From NCBI RefSeq assembly GCF_946482605.1, contig NZ_CAMLSE010000042.1:1-64000 (forward strand): 64,000 nucleotides of DNA, given 5' to 3'. Both the position numbers and the translations under genes were made by a program. Each line of letters starts with the position of its first letter. Position 1 is the first letter of the stretch. Below are positions 29,732 through 38,790 of the stretch, piece by piece. The stretch comes from an uncultured Dyadobacter sp. (lineage in GTDB: Bacteria > Bacteroidota > Bacteroidia > Cytophagales > Spirosomataceae). The notes beneath the pieces are model-generated. The model had not been told where the DNA came from and ran no database searches. It saw only the letters and a program-made list of their open reading frames with translations.

Positions 29732-30014
29732 AAAGAATTAGAAAAGAATCAAAAATTTAAAGTGAGAGATTGAATATATTCAACAGTTCAGCGGATTAAT
29801 ACAATCTTACAGGTACTAAAAAGTCAAATTTCGCTATTTTAAAGCATTCTAACAAACTATCTTTTGTGCTATTTTGAGCTTCTGAGCGTATATGCGTGAC
29901 ATTCCGCCCATTACCTCCCGGAAATATCCCTGGGAAAACTAAATTGGCTTCTATCATTAAATTTTCCTTTCTTCCAGCTTATTACCAAAAGCTTACTTTC
30001 CGACAATTTCACTT

Positions 30015-31319
30015 ATGCCATTATTACTGACCTTTATCGCCATTCTTGCACTCATTTTACTCATTGCCTGGCTCAAAATCGATACTTTCATCTCGTTCCT
30101 CCTCGTGTCCATTGCACTTGGCCTGGCAAGCGGGCTCGATGTCGACACGGTGAGCAAAGCCATACAAAAAGGCGTAGGGGGGACGTTAGGGGACCTGGTC
30201 CTGATCGTGGGTTTCGGAGCGATGCTAGGGAAGATGGTGGCCGATAGCGGGGCGGCTCAGCGGATTACCGACGCGCTCATCAGCCTGTTTGGTCAGAGAT
30301 ATATCCAGTGGGGTATGGCCCTGGCTGGTTTTGTGATAGGCATTCCATTGTTCTATAACGCGGGCTTTGTGATCGTGATCCCGCTGATTTTTATGATCAG
30401 CGCCACCGCCCGTTTACCATTATTATATATAGGAGTACCTATGCTTTCGGCACTATCGGTCGCCCACGGGTACCTCCCACCCCACCCTTCTCCGGCTGCG
30501 ATCGCCAGTCAGTTGCATGCCGACCTGGGCAAGACCCTCTTCTATGGCATGATCGTATCACTCCCGGCCATTGCTGTGGCCGGCCCGATTTTCGGAAGTA
30601 CATTGAAACGCTTCCAGCCCAAGCCCGACGCTGATCTCTTCAATGTAAAGCCGCGACCAACCTCCGAACTTCCCGGCCTCGGAATCAGCGTCGTTACCGC
30701 CCTGCTCCCGGTCTTTCTGCTGACGACGATGTCGGGTGTCAAACGCATTTACCCTGAGAGCAAGCTGATCGGGTTACTGGCAGAGCCCTATTTCGGTATG
30801 CTTGTTTCCGTTCTTTTTGCTGCTTATGCATTGGGCGTGAATCGCGGAATGACTATGAAAAAGATAGGCAAATCAATGGAGGATGCATTCAAGGGCGTCT
30901 CCGTGATCCTGCTGATCATTGCCGGCGCAGGCGTTTTCAAAGAGATCATGACCGCAAGTGGTGTGAGCACCTTTATCGCCGAAAGTCTTAAGGGGTTGGA
31001 TATATCCCCGCTCCTGCTGAGCTGGGCCATTGCGGCAGTCATCCGTGTTTGCGTCGGCTCTGCTACTGTGGCCGGACTTACGACCGTCGGCATTCTGGCA
31101 CCGCTTCTGGCAAATTCCACCGTCCCCCCTGAGCTGCTCGTACTTGCCATCGGGTCCGGCAGTCTGATGTTCTCCCACCTGAACGACGGTGGTTTCTGGC
31201 TCTTCAAGGAATACTTCAACCTGAGCATTAAGGACACCCTGCTAACCTGGTCGGTTATGGAAACAATTGTATCTGTTATGGGTTTACTGGGCGTTTTAGT
31301 ACTAAATTTGTTCGTCTAG
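30015..31319 (+). CDS. GntP-family gluconate/organic acid:H+ symporter
   Basis: A 434-residue inner-membrane transporter with about 12 to 14 hydrophobic segments along its length (first LLLTFIAILALILLIAWLKI). Family marks are GFGAMLGKMVADSGAAQRI, PLFYNAGFVIVIPLIF, HGYLPPHPSPAAIA and the C-terminal SGSLMFSHLNDGGFWLFKEY. GntP relatives carry gluconate, ketogluconate, glycerate or D-serine with protons. The downstream RidA, D-threonine-aldolase-like and dipeptidase genes point to a D-amino acid or hydroxy-amino acid rather than gluconate. Confidence 0.92.
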   Translation: MPLLLTFIAILALILLIAWLKIDTFISFLLVSIALGLASGLDVDTVSKAIQKGVGGTLGDLVLIVGFGAMLGKMVADSGAAQRITDALISLFGQRYIQWGMALAGFVIGIPLFYNAGFVIVIPLIFMISATARLPLLYIGVPMLSALSVAHGYLPPHPSPAAIASQLHADLGKTLFYGMIVSLPAIAVAGPIFGSTLKRFQPKPDADLFNVKPRPTSELPGLGISVVTALLPVFLLTTMSGVKRIYPESKLIGLLAEPYFGMLVSVLFAAYALGVNRGMTMKKIGKSMEDAFKGVSVILLIIAGAGVFKEIMTASGVSTFIAESLKGLDISPLLLSWAIAAVIRVCVGSATVAGLTTVGILAPLLANSTVPPELLVLAIGSGSLMFSHLNDGGFWLFKEYFNLSIKDTLLTWSVMETIVSVMGLLGVLVLNLFV

Positions 31320-31428
31320 TTGATCTAATGATTGAATGACCGAATGATTGAATGATTGAATAGACGCTTTTCATTCAGTCATTCGGTCATTCGATCATTC
31401 AGTCATTAAATCATTAACTCAATCACTC
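31320..31428. repeat. GAATGANT / ATTCANTC repeat spacer 1 (hairpin-forming)
   Basis: The gap between the transporter and RidA genes is a run of degenerate GAATGANT words (about 31332-31362) followed by the complementary ATTCANTC words (about 31371-31405). The halves can pair as a long imperfect hairpin. The same word set fills the next two gaps of this gene group. Confidence 0.8.
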
Positions 31429-31905
31429 ATGGACAAAACACCTGAATCAAATTTCGCAGCACTTGGTTTAAACCTCCCTCCTGCCCCTAAACCTGTTGGC
31501 GTTTACAAGCCTTTACTCATCGTTGACAAGCGCTGGGTGTATGTTTCCGGGCACGGTACCGTTCAGGACGACGGCTCGCTCATCAAAGGCAGGATCGGAA
31601 AAGACCTCGATGCGGAGCAGGGAAAACTCGCTGCGCGTCAGGTAGGCCTCGCCATACTTTCCACATTAAAAGCCAATCTGGGCAGCCTGGATCGTGTGAA
31701 ACGGGTCGTCAAAGTGTTGGGAATGGTTAATTGCACTTCTGACTTTGAAAAACATCCCTTTATCATCAACGGATGCAGTGAACTTTTCGCGAAAGTGTGG
31801 GGCGAAGAAAATGGAATCGGCGTAAGAAGCGCCGTCGGAATGGGCACCCTGCCCGACAATATTCCGGTAGAGATTGAAGCGATGTTTGAGTTGGAAGAGA
31901 AGTAA
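31429..31905 (+). CDS. RidA/YjgF-family protein
   Basis: A 158-residue member of the RidA/YER057c/UK114 superfamily, slightly longer than the common 130-residue form. Classical RidA hydrolyses reactive enamine/imine intermediates released by PLP enzymes that dehydrate serine or threonine. Visible are VYVSGHGTVQDDGSLIKGRIG, the helix LAARQVGLAILSTLKANLG and the C-terminal GVRSAVGMGTLPDNIPVEIEA. The PLP enzyme gene directly downstream fits an imine-clearing role. It lies between two repeat-filled gaps. Confidence 0.88.
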   Translation: MDKTPESNFAALGLNLPPAPKPVGVYKPLLIVDKRWVYVSGHGTVQDDGSLIKGRIGKDLDAEQGKLAARQVGLAILSTLKANLGSLDRVKRVVKVLGMVNCTSDFEKHPFIINGCSELFAKVWGEENGIGVRSAVGMGTLPDNIPVEIEAMFELEEK

Positions 31906-32206
31906 TTTTGGATGAGTGAATGAGTGAATGAGTGAATTTTGAATGACTGAATGACCGAATGCATGGCTGAATGAATAGAATCTAGCTGTCGCTCAGTCGA
32001 AACTCACTCACTCACTCACTCACTCACTCACTCACTCACTCACTCACTCACTCACTCATGGTTCTGGCGACCCCAGTCCCACATTTAATCATTCCCCGTT
32101 CCACGGCGGCTCATTCAGTCATTCACTCATTCGGTCATTCCCAGTTCCACTGCGGCACATTCACTCATTCACTCATTCGGTCATTCAGTCATTCAATCAT
32201 TCACAC
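31906..32206. repeat. repeat spacer 2 with 14 ACTC units
   Basis: A 301-bp gap almost free of normal sequence. It starts with GAATGANT words (31914-31976), has a unique core (AGCTGTCGCTCAG near 31984), an uninterrupted run of 14 ACTC tetranucleotides (32002-32057), a second core (TTCTGGCGACCCCAGTCCC near 32062) and then ATTCANTC words up to the next start codon. Spacer 3 has the same order of parts. Confidence 0.85.
32002..32057. repeat. (ACTC)14 microsatellite
   Basis: Fourteen perfect tetranucleotide copies in a row. The matching place in spacer 3 (33442-33453) has only three copies, which points to slippage after the spacer was duplicated. Confidence 0.95.
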
Positions 32207-33316
32207 ATGTGGTACCTGCTCAACAATCCTGAAAGCGTCATTTCGCCGTCTCTGATCTTTTACAAAGATCGTATTGAAAGTAATATCCGAAGTATGGTGA
32301 GCATTGCGGGGAATCCCGACCGGCTCGTCCCGCACGTCAAGACGCACAAATGCCCGGAGATTGTGAAGATCCAGTTATCGGCTGGGATTTCGAAGTTCAA
32401 ATGTGCCACCATTGCGGAAGCGGAAATGCTCGCGGAAGCAGGAGCCCGATGGATACTCATCGCCTATCAGCTCGTAGGCCCCAATGTCGAAAGACTTTTC
32501 CAGCTACGGGAAAAATATCCTGAGACGGTATTCGCATCGCTGGTCGACGATGAGCAAACAGCAACGTTATTAAGCGAAGCCTCCTTGGCGCGCGGCATTC
32601 GTTCGACGCTGTTTCTCGACGTAAACAATGGGATGAACCGCACCGGCCACGCTACGGACGAGACATTGCTCTCTCTCTACCGCTACGTCAACAGCCTCGA
32701 CGGCCTCGCTTTCGGAGGTGTACACATTTACGACGGGCATATCCGTAATCCCGAGTTTTCCGAGCGGAAGGCGGCTGCTGACCAGGCATATGAAACCGTA
32801 CTGCCGCTGCTCGACCGCATTGAAGCCGAATGCGGATACGAACCGATGATCATCGCGGGAGGCTCGCCTTCATTTACCGTTCATACACTCCGCCCGGATG
32901 TATACCTGAGCCCCGGGACGAATGTGCTTTGGGATTGGGGCTACGGAGACCGTTTCGATGGCCAGCCCTTCGAACATGCCGCCCTCGTCCTTACCCGTGT
33001 GGTGTCCAAGCCAACAGCCGGTATCGTGACGATCGACCTTGGGCATAAAGCGATTTCGGCAGAAAATCCGGTCGACAGCCGGCTGCGCCTGCTCAACTTG
33101 AGCGACTATACTGTACTCGGGCAAAGTGAAGAGCACGGCGTTTTGCAGGTCGGTTCCGAAACCTGGGAATCGATACAAATCGGTGATGTGTTTTACGCAC
33201 TCCCCTATCACATCTGTCCGACCGTAGCATTAAATGATTTCGCAACCGTCATCGAAAACGGCGACGTCACCACCGAATGGCAAATCACAGCGCGCAGCAG
33301 GCGCGTTACTGTTTAG
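32207..33316 (+). CDS. D-threonine-aldolase-like PLP enzyme (DSD1/alanine racemase fold)
   Basis: A 369-residue fold-type III PLP enzyme. The PLP lysine is in VPHVKTHKCPEI near residue 45; GGSPSF and the C-terminal metal-site region (LPYHICPTVALNDFATVIENG, which supplies a histidine and cysteine) match D-threonine aldolase and D-serine dehydratase. Such enzymes cleave D-3-hydroxy amino acids to glycine and an aldehyde, or dehydrate D-serine; the sequence alone does not decide. It is flanked by a GntP transporter, RidA and an M19 dipeptidase. The start ATG directly abuts repeat spacer 2. Confidence 0.88.
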   Translation: MWYLLNNPESVISPSLIFYKDRIESNIRSMVSIAGNPDRLVPHVKTHKCPEIVKIQLSAGISKFKCATIAEAEMLAEAGARWILIAYQLVGPNVERLFQLREKYPETVFASLVDDEQTATLLSEASLARGIRSTLFLDVNNGMNRTGHATDETLLSLYRYVNSLDGLAFGGVHIYDGHIRNPEFSERKAAADQAYETVLPLLDRIEAECGYEPMIIAGGSPSFTVHTLRPDVYLSPGTNVLWDWGYGDRFDGQPFEHAALVLTRVVSKPTAGIVTIDLGHKAISAENPVDSRLRLLNLSDYTVLGQSEEHGVLQVGSETWESIQIGDVFYALPYHICPTVALNDFATVIENGDVTTEWQITARSRRVTV

Positions 33317-33618
33317 TTTTGAATGAGTGAATGACTGAATGATTGAATGACCGAATGACTGAATGTGTGAATGAGTTAATAAATGAATGAATGGCTGAAT
33401 GAATAGAATTTGGTTGTATAGCTGTCGCTCAGGCGATCAAAACTCACTCACTCATGATTCTGGCGACCCAGTCCCCCATTCAATCGTTCCCGGCCCCACG
33501 GCGGATCATTAACACATTCTGTCATTCACTCATTCCCCGTTCCACGGCGGCTCATTAACTCATTCACACATTCACTCATTCAATCATTCAGTCATTAACT
33601 CATTAACCCCACATACCA
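33317..33618. repeat. repeat spacer 3, homologous to spacer 2
   Basis: A 302-bp gap with the same parts and order as spacer 2: GAATGANT words (33320-33400), AGCTGTCGCTCAG (33419-33432), three ACTC units (33442-33453), the core TTCTGGCGACCCAGTCCC (33457-33474), two CCACGGCGG words and ATTCANTC words up to the M19 gene. It is a duplicated non-coding element rather than random low complexity. Confidence 0.85.
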
Positions 33619-34689
33619 ATGTTCCTCTTCGATGCACATCTCGACCTTTCCATGAATGCGGTGGAATGGAACCGGGACCTGACGCAAGACCTTTACGCAA
33701 TCCGTGAACGCGAAAAGAACCTTACCGACAAACCCGACCGCGGCCTTGGCGTGGTAAGCTTTCCTGAAATGCGAAAGGGTAACATCGGTATTTGCGTTGC
33801 GACACAGATCGGGCGCTTCATCAGGCCCGACAGCAAAATTCCCGGCTGGCATTCACAGGCACAGGCATGGGCGATCACGCAGGCACAGGTAGCCTGGTAC
33901 AAAGCCATGGAAGAAGCTGGTGAAATGGTGCAAATCACCGGACTTGCAGGACTTCGCGCCCACCTCGACCTTTGGCAGAACGCAGAATCGACTGAAAGTC
34001 TGCCTATCGGCTATATTTTGAGCCTCGAAGGAGCCGATTCTCTGGTTACCCTGAAAAACCTGGAAACCGCTTACGGATATGGTTTACGCGCGATCGGCCC
34101 CGCGCATTACGGACCTGGTGTGTACGCCTATGGTACGGATTCCGACGCGCCTTTGTCCGAAAAAGGCAAAGACCTCCTCCGCGAAATGGACCAACTCGAT
34201 ATGATCCTCGATGCAACGCACCTTTGCGACACCGCCTTCTGGGAAGCTATGGACCTTTACAGAGGACCGGTCTGGGCCAGTCATAACCTCACGCGTGCCA
34301 TTACGCCGCATAACAGACAGTTTTCAGACGACATGATCAAGGTATTACTGGAAAGAAACGCCGTGATTGGAATGGCCTTCGATGCGTGGATGATGATTCC
34401 CGGATGGGAACGGGGCAAATCGACACCCGAAAGTACCGGTCTCAAAATTGAACACATCGCTCAACATATCGACCACATCTGCCAGCTGGCAGGCAATGCA
34501 TTGCATGTGGGTATCGGTTCGGATCTGGATGGGGCCTACGGCAAGGAACAATCCCCCGGAGACCTGGACTCCATCGCCGATCTGCAATCCATCACCACCA
34601 TTCTGTCCAAACGCGGCTATTCCGAGGAAGACATCGAACGCATTATGTGGCGCAACTGGGTTGGCTTCCTCGAAACCAACTGGGTTTGA
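33619..34689 (+). CDS. membrane dipeptidase, peptidase family M19
   Basis: A 356-residue metallo-dipeptidase of the renal dipeptidase family, which cleaves dipeptides including those with a D-residue. The first zinc ligands are in FDAHLDLSMNA, the bridging glutamate region in ILSLEGADSL, and later ligands in LDATHLCD, VWASHNLTRAI and HVGIGSDLDGAYG. No signal peptide is seen, so it is probably cytoplasmic. Together with the D-threonine-aldolase-like gene it suggests use of D-amino-acid-containing dipeptides. A terminator follows. Confidence 0.92.
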   Translation: MFLFDAHLDLSMNAVEWNRDLTQDLYAIREREKNLTDKPDRGLGVVSFPEMRKGNIGICVATQIGRFIRPDSKIPGWHSQAQAWAITQAQVAWYKAMEEAGEMVQITGLAGLRAHLDLWQNAESTESLPIGYILSLEGADSLVTLKNLETAYGYGLRAIGPAHYGPGVYAYGTDSDAPLSEKGKDLLREMDQLDMILDATHLCDTAFWEAMDLYRGPVWASHNLTRAITPHNRQFSDDMIKVLLERNAVIGMAFDAWMMIPGWERGKSTPESTGLKIEHIAQHIDHICQLAGNALHVGIGSDLDGAYGKEQSPGDLDSIADLQSITTILSKRGYSEEDIERIMWRNWVGFLETNWV

Positions 34690-34763
34690 GTGCCATGTAG
34701 ATCTACAATGCAGGAATTTATAAAATCTAATAAATTCTTAATATAACAATACCATTAGTTATC

Positions 34764-34807
34764 AAAAAAGCTTTGCAACTTTCCACCGTGGTTGCGAAGC
34801 TTTTTTT
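34764..34807 (+). terminator. terminator after the D-amino acid gene group
   Basis: AAAAAAGCTTTGCAAC pairs with GTTGCGAAGCTTTTTTT (one mismatch), loop 11 nt, with a run of seven T. Confidence 0.85.
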
Positions 34808-34930
34808 GTTTTAGTCAAATATTCCACCTTACTTATTTGGAATTATTATAAATAAACACCAAATTTGAATCACTTAATCAACGATCTGAATTCAGCGGTA
34901 ACATCTGCACTCAATTTCACGTAACAAACA

Positions 34931-35182
34931 ATGAAGAATACCTATAAAATTTCCTTCCGTACCAACATCAAGGCTAGTAAGTCGCTGCAAAGACTGCACG
35001 ATTGCCTGAAACAACTGAACGTCAAACACTGGGCATATGATTTCCAGGACTTTCTGTTGACGCTGACCTCCGAACTATCCGATTTTACGCGCATTCAGTC
35101 AGCTTTGCGCTCTGCCGGATATGTATGCCATTTTGTTAAACTCGAAAATATCAACGAAACCGGAAGTTTGTCAATTTCGTAA
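34931..35182 (+). CDS. small protein of unknown function, 83 residues
   Basis: I do not recognise a named family. The order of strands and helices (YKISFRTNI, SLQRLHDCLKQL, HWAYDFQDFLLTLTS, DFTRIQSALRSAGYVCHFVKL) suggests a ferredoxin-like beta-alpha-beta fold similar in size to heavy-metal-associated domains, but the CxxC metal motif is absent. It stands alone between two terminators. Confidence 0.6.
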   Translation: MKNTYKISFRTNIKASKSLQRLHDCLKQLNVKHWAYDFQDFLLTLTSELSDFTRIQSALRSAGYVCHFVKLENINETGSLSIS

Positions 35183-35216
35183 TGGCGCTGCTGTACGTTT
35201 AACGGCTAAAAAAAAG

Positions 35217-35251
35217 TAAAAGCAGTTCCGATAACCGGAACTGCTTTTTTT
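35217..35251. terminator. bidirectional terminator between convergent genes
   Basis: AGCAGTTCCG (35221-35230) pairs perfectly with CGGAACTGCT (35236-35245); A-run on the left and T-run on the right serve the small plus gene and the minus dinB-like gene. Confidence 0.85.
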
Positions 35252-35305
35252 GTAGTCGCCGCCTCCGCCTGTTGATCCATGCTCCGGCAACGCCTCTTTT
35301 TATGG

Positions 35306-35869
35306 CTAATAAATGTGCTGCGGGACCAGATTCCGCTTCGCCTGCTGCATGTGACGCTCGTTGTGCGCAATGATAAACTGGAACGTGTCACCGATCTTCA
35401 TACGAATGAACGGCAGGATCGAAACCGGTATCCGGATCGCGTCGATGTCTTTTTGCACACCCTCGCGCAAGAGATACAATAAGTCCTCCTGCTGGCGGAT
35501 AAATTCCCCCACCACGGCAGCGGAATCCAGATTAGCCTCGGGTATATGCCCTTTGAAAGCTTTATATTTTCGCTTGCCCGTTTGCGGATCCATCATCCGG
35601 ATGAAATAACTGCCCAGCCAGGTACTCGTAAAAGTCGTTGCATTGGTTGGCGAAGCCTCAGCCAGCTTTTCGCGCATCTTAGGCAGGTAATAATTTCCGT
35701 AGCTGTTCAAATGGTCCAGGCATTGCGCTATGCTCCACCCGCCGGTGGCCGATGGCCGGTTCAGGAAGTCACTATCCCTGTTTTGAAACAATGCGATGGT
35801 ATCGGCAATGTGCCGCTCGACCTGGTCGTCGAGTTTTTGCAGTAACGCGCCCTTGTTAACCGTTTTCAT
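35306..35869 (-). CDS. DinB-family protein
   Basis: A 187-residue four-helix-bundle protein of the DinB/YfiT superfamily, often metal-dependent and linked to thiol transfer or stress in bacteria; the reaction is not readable here. Histidines fitting the metal triad are in QCLDHLNSYG near residue 50 and HNERHMQQA near 172-176. It follows the crp-like gene after 71 bp on the same strand. Confidence 0.85.
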   Translation of the reverse strand: MKTVNKGALLQKLDDQVERHIADTIALFQNRDSDFLNRPSATGGWSIAQCLDHLNSYGNYYLPKMREKLAEASPTNATTFTSTWLGSYFIRMMDPQTGKRKYKAFKGHIPEANLDSAAVVGEFIRQQEDLLYLLREGVQKDIDAIRIPVSILPFIRMKIGDTFQFIIAHNERHMQQAKRNLVPQHIY

Positions 35870-35940
35870 GGAATCTTATCGTTTGGATAATGCAAAGTTG
35901 CACAACCGCCATTCCATAATGTTTGGTAAAAACCAACATT

Positions 35941-36525
35941 TTAAATCCGGACCTTATTTACAAGCTTACTGAAATTTGTAGGATCGATGCCCAGATAATT
36001 GGCGAGATATTTATGCGGAACAAGTTGCAGGATATGAGGGCTGCGTTTCAGGAGATTTCTGAACTTATCCTCGGACGAGAAACACTGAACTTCTACCAGC
36101 CGCTCCAAAATGCCCGACAGTGATTGTGTAATGCCAGCCCGCAGCATTCTCTCGATACCGGGCCGCTGAAAGGCAATCTGCTTAAAATCGCTGTAAGGTG
36201 TACGGATAAAACGGGAAGGTGTCAACGTCTCATAATAATAGCGCGACGGCACTTCCATCAGCAGCGAATCGATAATCCCTCCGAAAGAGGGCGGGTAAGT
36301 AAATGCCAAGGTCGCTTCCCGGTTCCGGTCGTCCAGGTAATAAATTCGCTGCACTCCTTCCGTCACAAAATACAGGTAACGCTCAGTCTCTCCGGCTGCG
36401 GTCACGACCTCCTTGCGCCGGGCCGTAAACGGCTTCCATATCCCGGCCAGTGCGTCCCAATCCGCTTCGTCGAGCGGGTGGATGACTTCCACTACCGATT
36501 GAAGTAATTTTAGCGATTCCTCCAT
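35941..36525 (-). CDS. Crp/Fnr-family transcription regulator
   Basis: A 194-residue regulator with an N-terminal cyclic-nucleotide-binding-like jelly roll (about 25-120, RYLYFVTEGVQRIYYLDDRNREATLAF) and a C-terminal winged helix (SPHILQLVPHKYLANYLGIDPTNFSKLVNK). The phosphate-binding cassette of true cAMP receptors is degenerate, as in most Bacteroidota relatives, so the ligand is unknown. I place the start at the ATG at 36525 rather than at 36543, since it gives the usual MEESLK. It starts 27 bp after otsAB on the same strand. Confidence 0.88.
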   Translation of the reverse strand: MEESLKLLQSVVEVIHPLDEADWDALAGIWKPFTARRKEVVTAAGETERYLYFVTEGVQRIYYLDDRNREATLAFTYPPSFGGIIDSLLMEVPSRYYYETLTPSRFIRTPYSDFKQIAFQRPGIERMLRAGITQSLSGILERLVEVQCFSSEDKFRNLLKRSPHILQLVPHKYLANYLGIDPTNFSKLVNKVRI

Positions 36526-36552
36526 AGAACCGCTAAAATACAAAACCGGATA

Positions 36553-38790
36553 TTACTCACCTACCGGTGATACCATAAAATGCAGGAAGTGGAATACTTC
36601 ATCCTGGCTTCGGATATGGTTACGGGCGGCCGACAGATCGTCGCCGATTTTGACGGTGAACGAAGTCTCGGGTAATGCCTCAAACATATCCTCATCGGTC
36701 GTATCGTCGCCAATAGCCATGATGAAATCGAAGACGCCTTTTTCGACCAGTGTGCGCGTCGCCGTACCTTTATTGAACGCCGTCTTCTTCACCTCAACAA
36801 CTTTGTTGCCGTCAATTACCTGCAAGTTTAGCTCCGGCTGTATGTAGTTCTTCAGCTGCCAAAGCAATTCCTGCGCCCGGCGGCTTGCGTACTCCTTATC
36901 ATCGGCTGTCCGGTAATGCCAGGCCAATGCAGTTTCCTTTTCCTCCACGAATGCGCCCGGGCACCGTTTGGCATAAATCTGCATCATCGGGCGGATACTT
37001 TCTTTCCAGTTCTCCTCATATCCCTCGTTCAGCTGCCATTCCGATGCTCCCTTCTCCTTGATCAGCGCACCGTGCTCTGCAATCATATGGACCGGCAGTT
37101 CGCTGAACAGCTTATCCAGAAAATAACGGTCTCTTCCGCTGACGATCACCACCGTATCGCGCTTTGCGATTTCGTGCAGCAATTTCTTCACGTCTTCCCC
37201 GATAATCGCTTTCGCGGGATCGGGCACAATCGGCGCCAGCGTCCCGTCATAGTCGAAAAACAGGATCCTGTTGTTGGAGGACTGGTATGCAGCCCGGATT
37301 GCGTCTATTCCTTTGTTATTGAGGAAAACCTGTCGCAGGCGGTCGTGTTCTAATTCCAGCATTGTCATTTGGGTAAAAAAGTCATTGGTCCATGCAAAGA
37401 CATCGTAATCGCGAATCCTTTCACGCATGGCTTCCATTCGTTTGGTTTGTTCCTCTTCCGGCATTTCGAATGCAGTCTTGATCGCATCGGCGATGTCCTG
37501 CCGGTCGAGCGGATTGATAATCAGGGCTTCGCCCAACTCGGCCGCTGCTCCGGCCATTTCACTGAGGATCAGCACACCTTTGCCGTCTTTCCGGCTCGCA
37601 ACATATTCCTTGCACACCAGGTTCATCCCGTCCCGCACAGGCGTGATCAGCGCGACATCGCTCGCTGTGTACATACCTACGAGTTCGGGATAAGGCATCG
37701 ACCGGTACTGGTAAATGATCGGCTGCCAGGAAATGCTTCCAAAGTCAGCATTGATCTTACCAACCGTCTGGTCGATATCGGATTTCATCTGCTGGTACTG
37801 CTCGATCGTATCCCTGGAAGGAACCACGACCATTACCAGCGAAACCTTCTCGTGCCATCCGGCATTCAATTCCAAAAACCGCTGGTAACCGCGGAGTCTG
37901 TGAATGATTCCCTTTGAGTAATCGAGGCGGTCCACCGAAAAAATGATCCGCTCCTTCAGCGACTGCCGTGCCTCCGAACGTGCGGCTGATACGTCGGGAT
38001 CGTCGAAGGCGTCATTAAATTTGTCAAAATCGATACTGATCGGAAACGAATCCACCTTCACGATCCGGTTTCCCAGGTTGATATAATGTAATTTATTCCC
38101 CAGTTCGGAGACAAGTCTCGCAGCTTTCAAAAAATATTCCACGTAATCGTTCGTGTGAAAGCCTACCACATCGGCGCCGAGAATCCCGTCTATGATCGCC
38201 TTTCGCCAGGCAACGGGCAGCATCCGGAATATCTCAAAGGAAGGGAATGGAATGTGAAAGAAGAAGCCGCTTTTATTGTCGGGATAATGCTTGCGGATCA
38301 GTTCCGGTAGGAGCATCAGCTGGTAATCCTGAACCCAAACCACATCGCCCGGCCGGATCACTTCCCGCAGCTTTTCGAAGAAGAGCTGGTTGGCCTGCTG
38401 GTACGCTTCAAAGTAAACGTCATGAAATTGTGCAAGCGAAGGAAAATAATGACAAAGCGGCCATATCAGATTGTTACAGAAGCCTTCATAGTAATTTTCA
38501 TTAAGCTCTTCGGAAATGAATACGGGATGGGCCTGGAAATTTTCATTCTCCATTGTCTGGCCTTCCAGCTCTTCCGGAGTGTTCTCCGAAAAGCCGATCC
38601 ACTGGATTTTTTGCCGGGCATCGAAGGCCTGGCTTTGCTGATCTTTTACCAGCGATAATACCGCCGAAACGAGGCCGCCGGAGTTCTGAAAAAGCCTCGC
38701 CTCATCATGCTCCCGGATGATTTTGAAAGGCAGCCGGTAGGCGACAATAATGAGTCTGCCTGGGGTTACTGATTGTGATAAACTTTCCAT
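36553..38790 (-). CDS. bifunctional trehalose-6-phosphate synthase/phosphatase
   Basis: About 745 residues. The N-terminal 480 form a GT20 glycosyltransferase (OtsA) that joins UDP-glucose and glucose 6-phosphate; visible are RLIIVAYRLPF, VWVQDYQLMLLPELIRK, FFFHIPFPSFEIF, SVDRLDYSKGI and RDGMNLVCKEYVA. The C-terminal 250 form a HAD phosphatase (OtsB) with the aspartate nucleophile in LFFDYDGTLAPI and GDDTTDEDMFEAL. The fused enzyme makes trehalose, a stress protectant. I use the ATG at 38790 (MESLSQ), not the longer frame to 38823. The crp-like and dinB-like genes follow. Confidence 0.95.
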   Translation of the reverse strand: MESLSQSVTPGRLIIVAYRLPFKIIREHDEARLFQNSGGLVSAVLSLVKDQQSQAFDARQKIQWIGFSENTPEELEGQTMENENFQAHPVFISEELNENYYEGFCNNLIWPLCHYFPSLAQFHDVYFEAYQQANQLFFEKLREVIRPGDVVWVQDYQLMLLPELIRKHYPDNKSGFFFHIPFPSFEIFRMLPVAWRKAIIDGILGADVVGFHTNDYVEYFLKAARLVSELGNKLHYINLGNRIVKVDSFPISIDFDKFNDAFDDPDVSAARSEARQSLKERIIFSVDRLDYSKGIIHRLRGYQRFLELNAGWHEKVSLVMVVVPSRDTIEQYQQMKSDIDQTVGKINADFGSISWQPIIYQYRSMPYPELVGMYTASDVALITPVRDGMNLVCKEYVASRKDGKGVLILSEMAGAAAELGEALIINPLDRQDIADAIKTAFEMPEEEQTKRMEAMRERIRDYDVFAWTNDFFTQMTMLELEHDRLRQVFLNNKGIDAIRAAYQSSNNRILFFDYDGTLAPIVPDPAKAIIGEDVKKLLHEIAKRDTVVIVSGRDRYFLDKLFSELPVHMIAEHGALIKEKGASEWQLNEGYEENWKESIRPMMQIYAKRCPGAFVEEKETALAWHYRTADDKEYASRRAQELLWQLKNYIQPELNLQVIDGNKVVEVKKTAFNKGTATRTLVEKGVFDFIMAIGDDTTDEDMFEALPETSFTVKIGDDLSAARNHIRSQDEVFHFLHFMVSPVGE

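Noticed and set aside
32058..32255. A 65-codon frame starting directly after the ACTC repeat
   Set aside because: It is the translation of repeat words (His, Ser, Ile, Phe rich), overlaps the real PLP enzyme start and has no family likeness.
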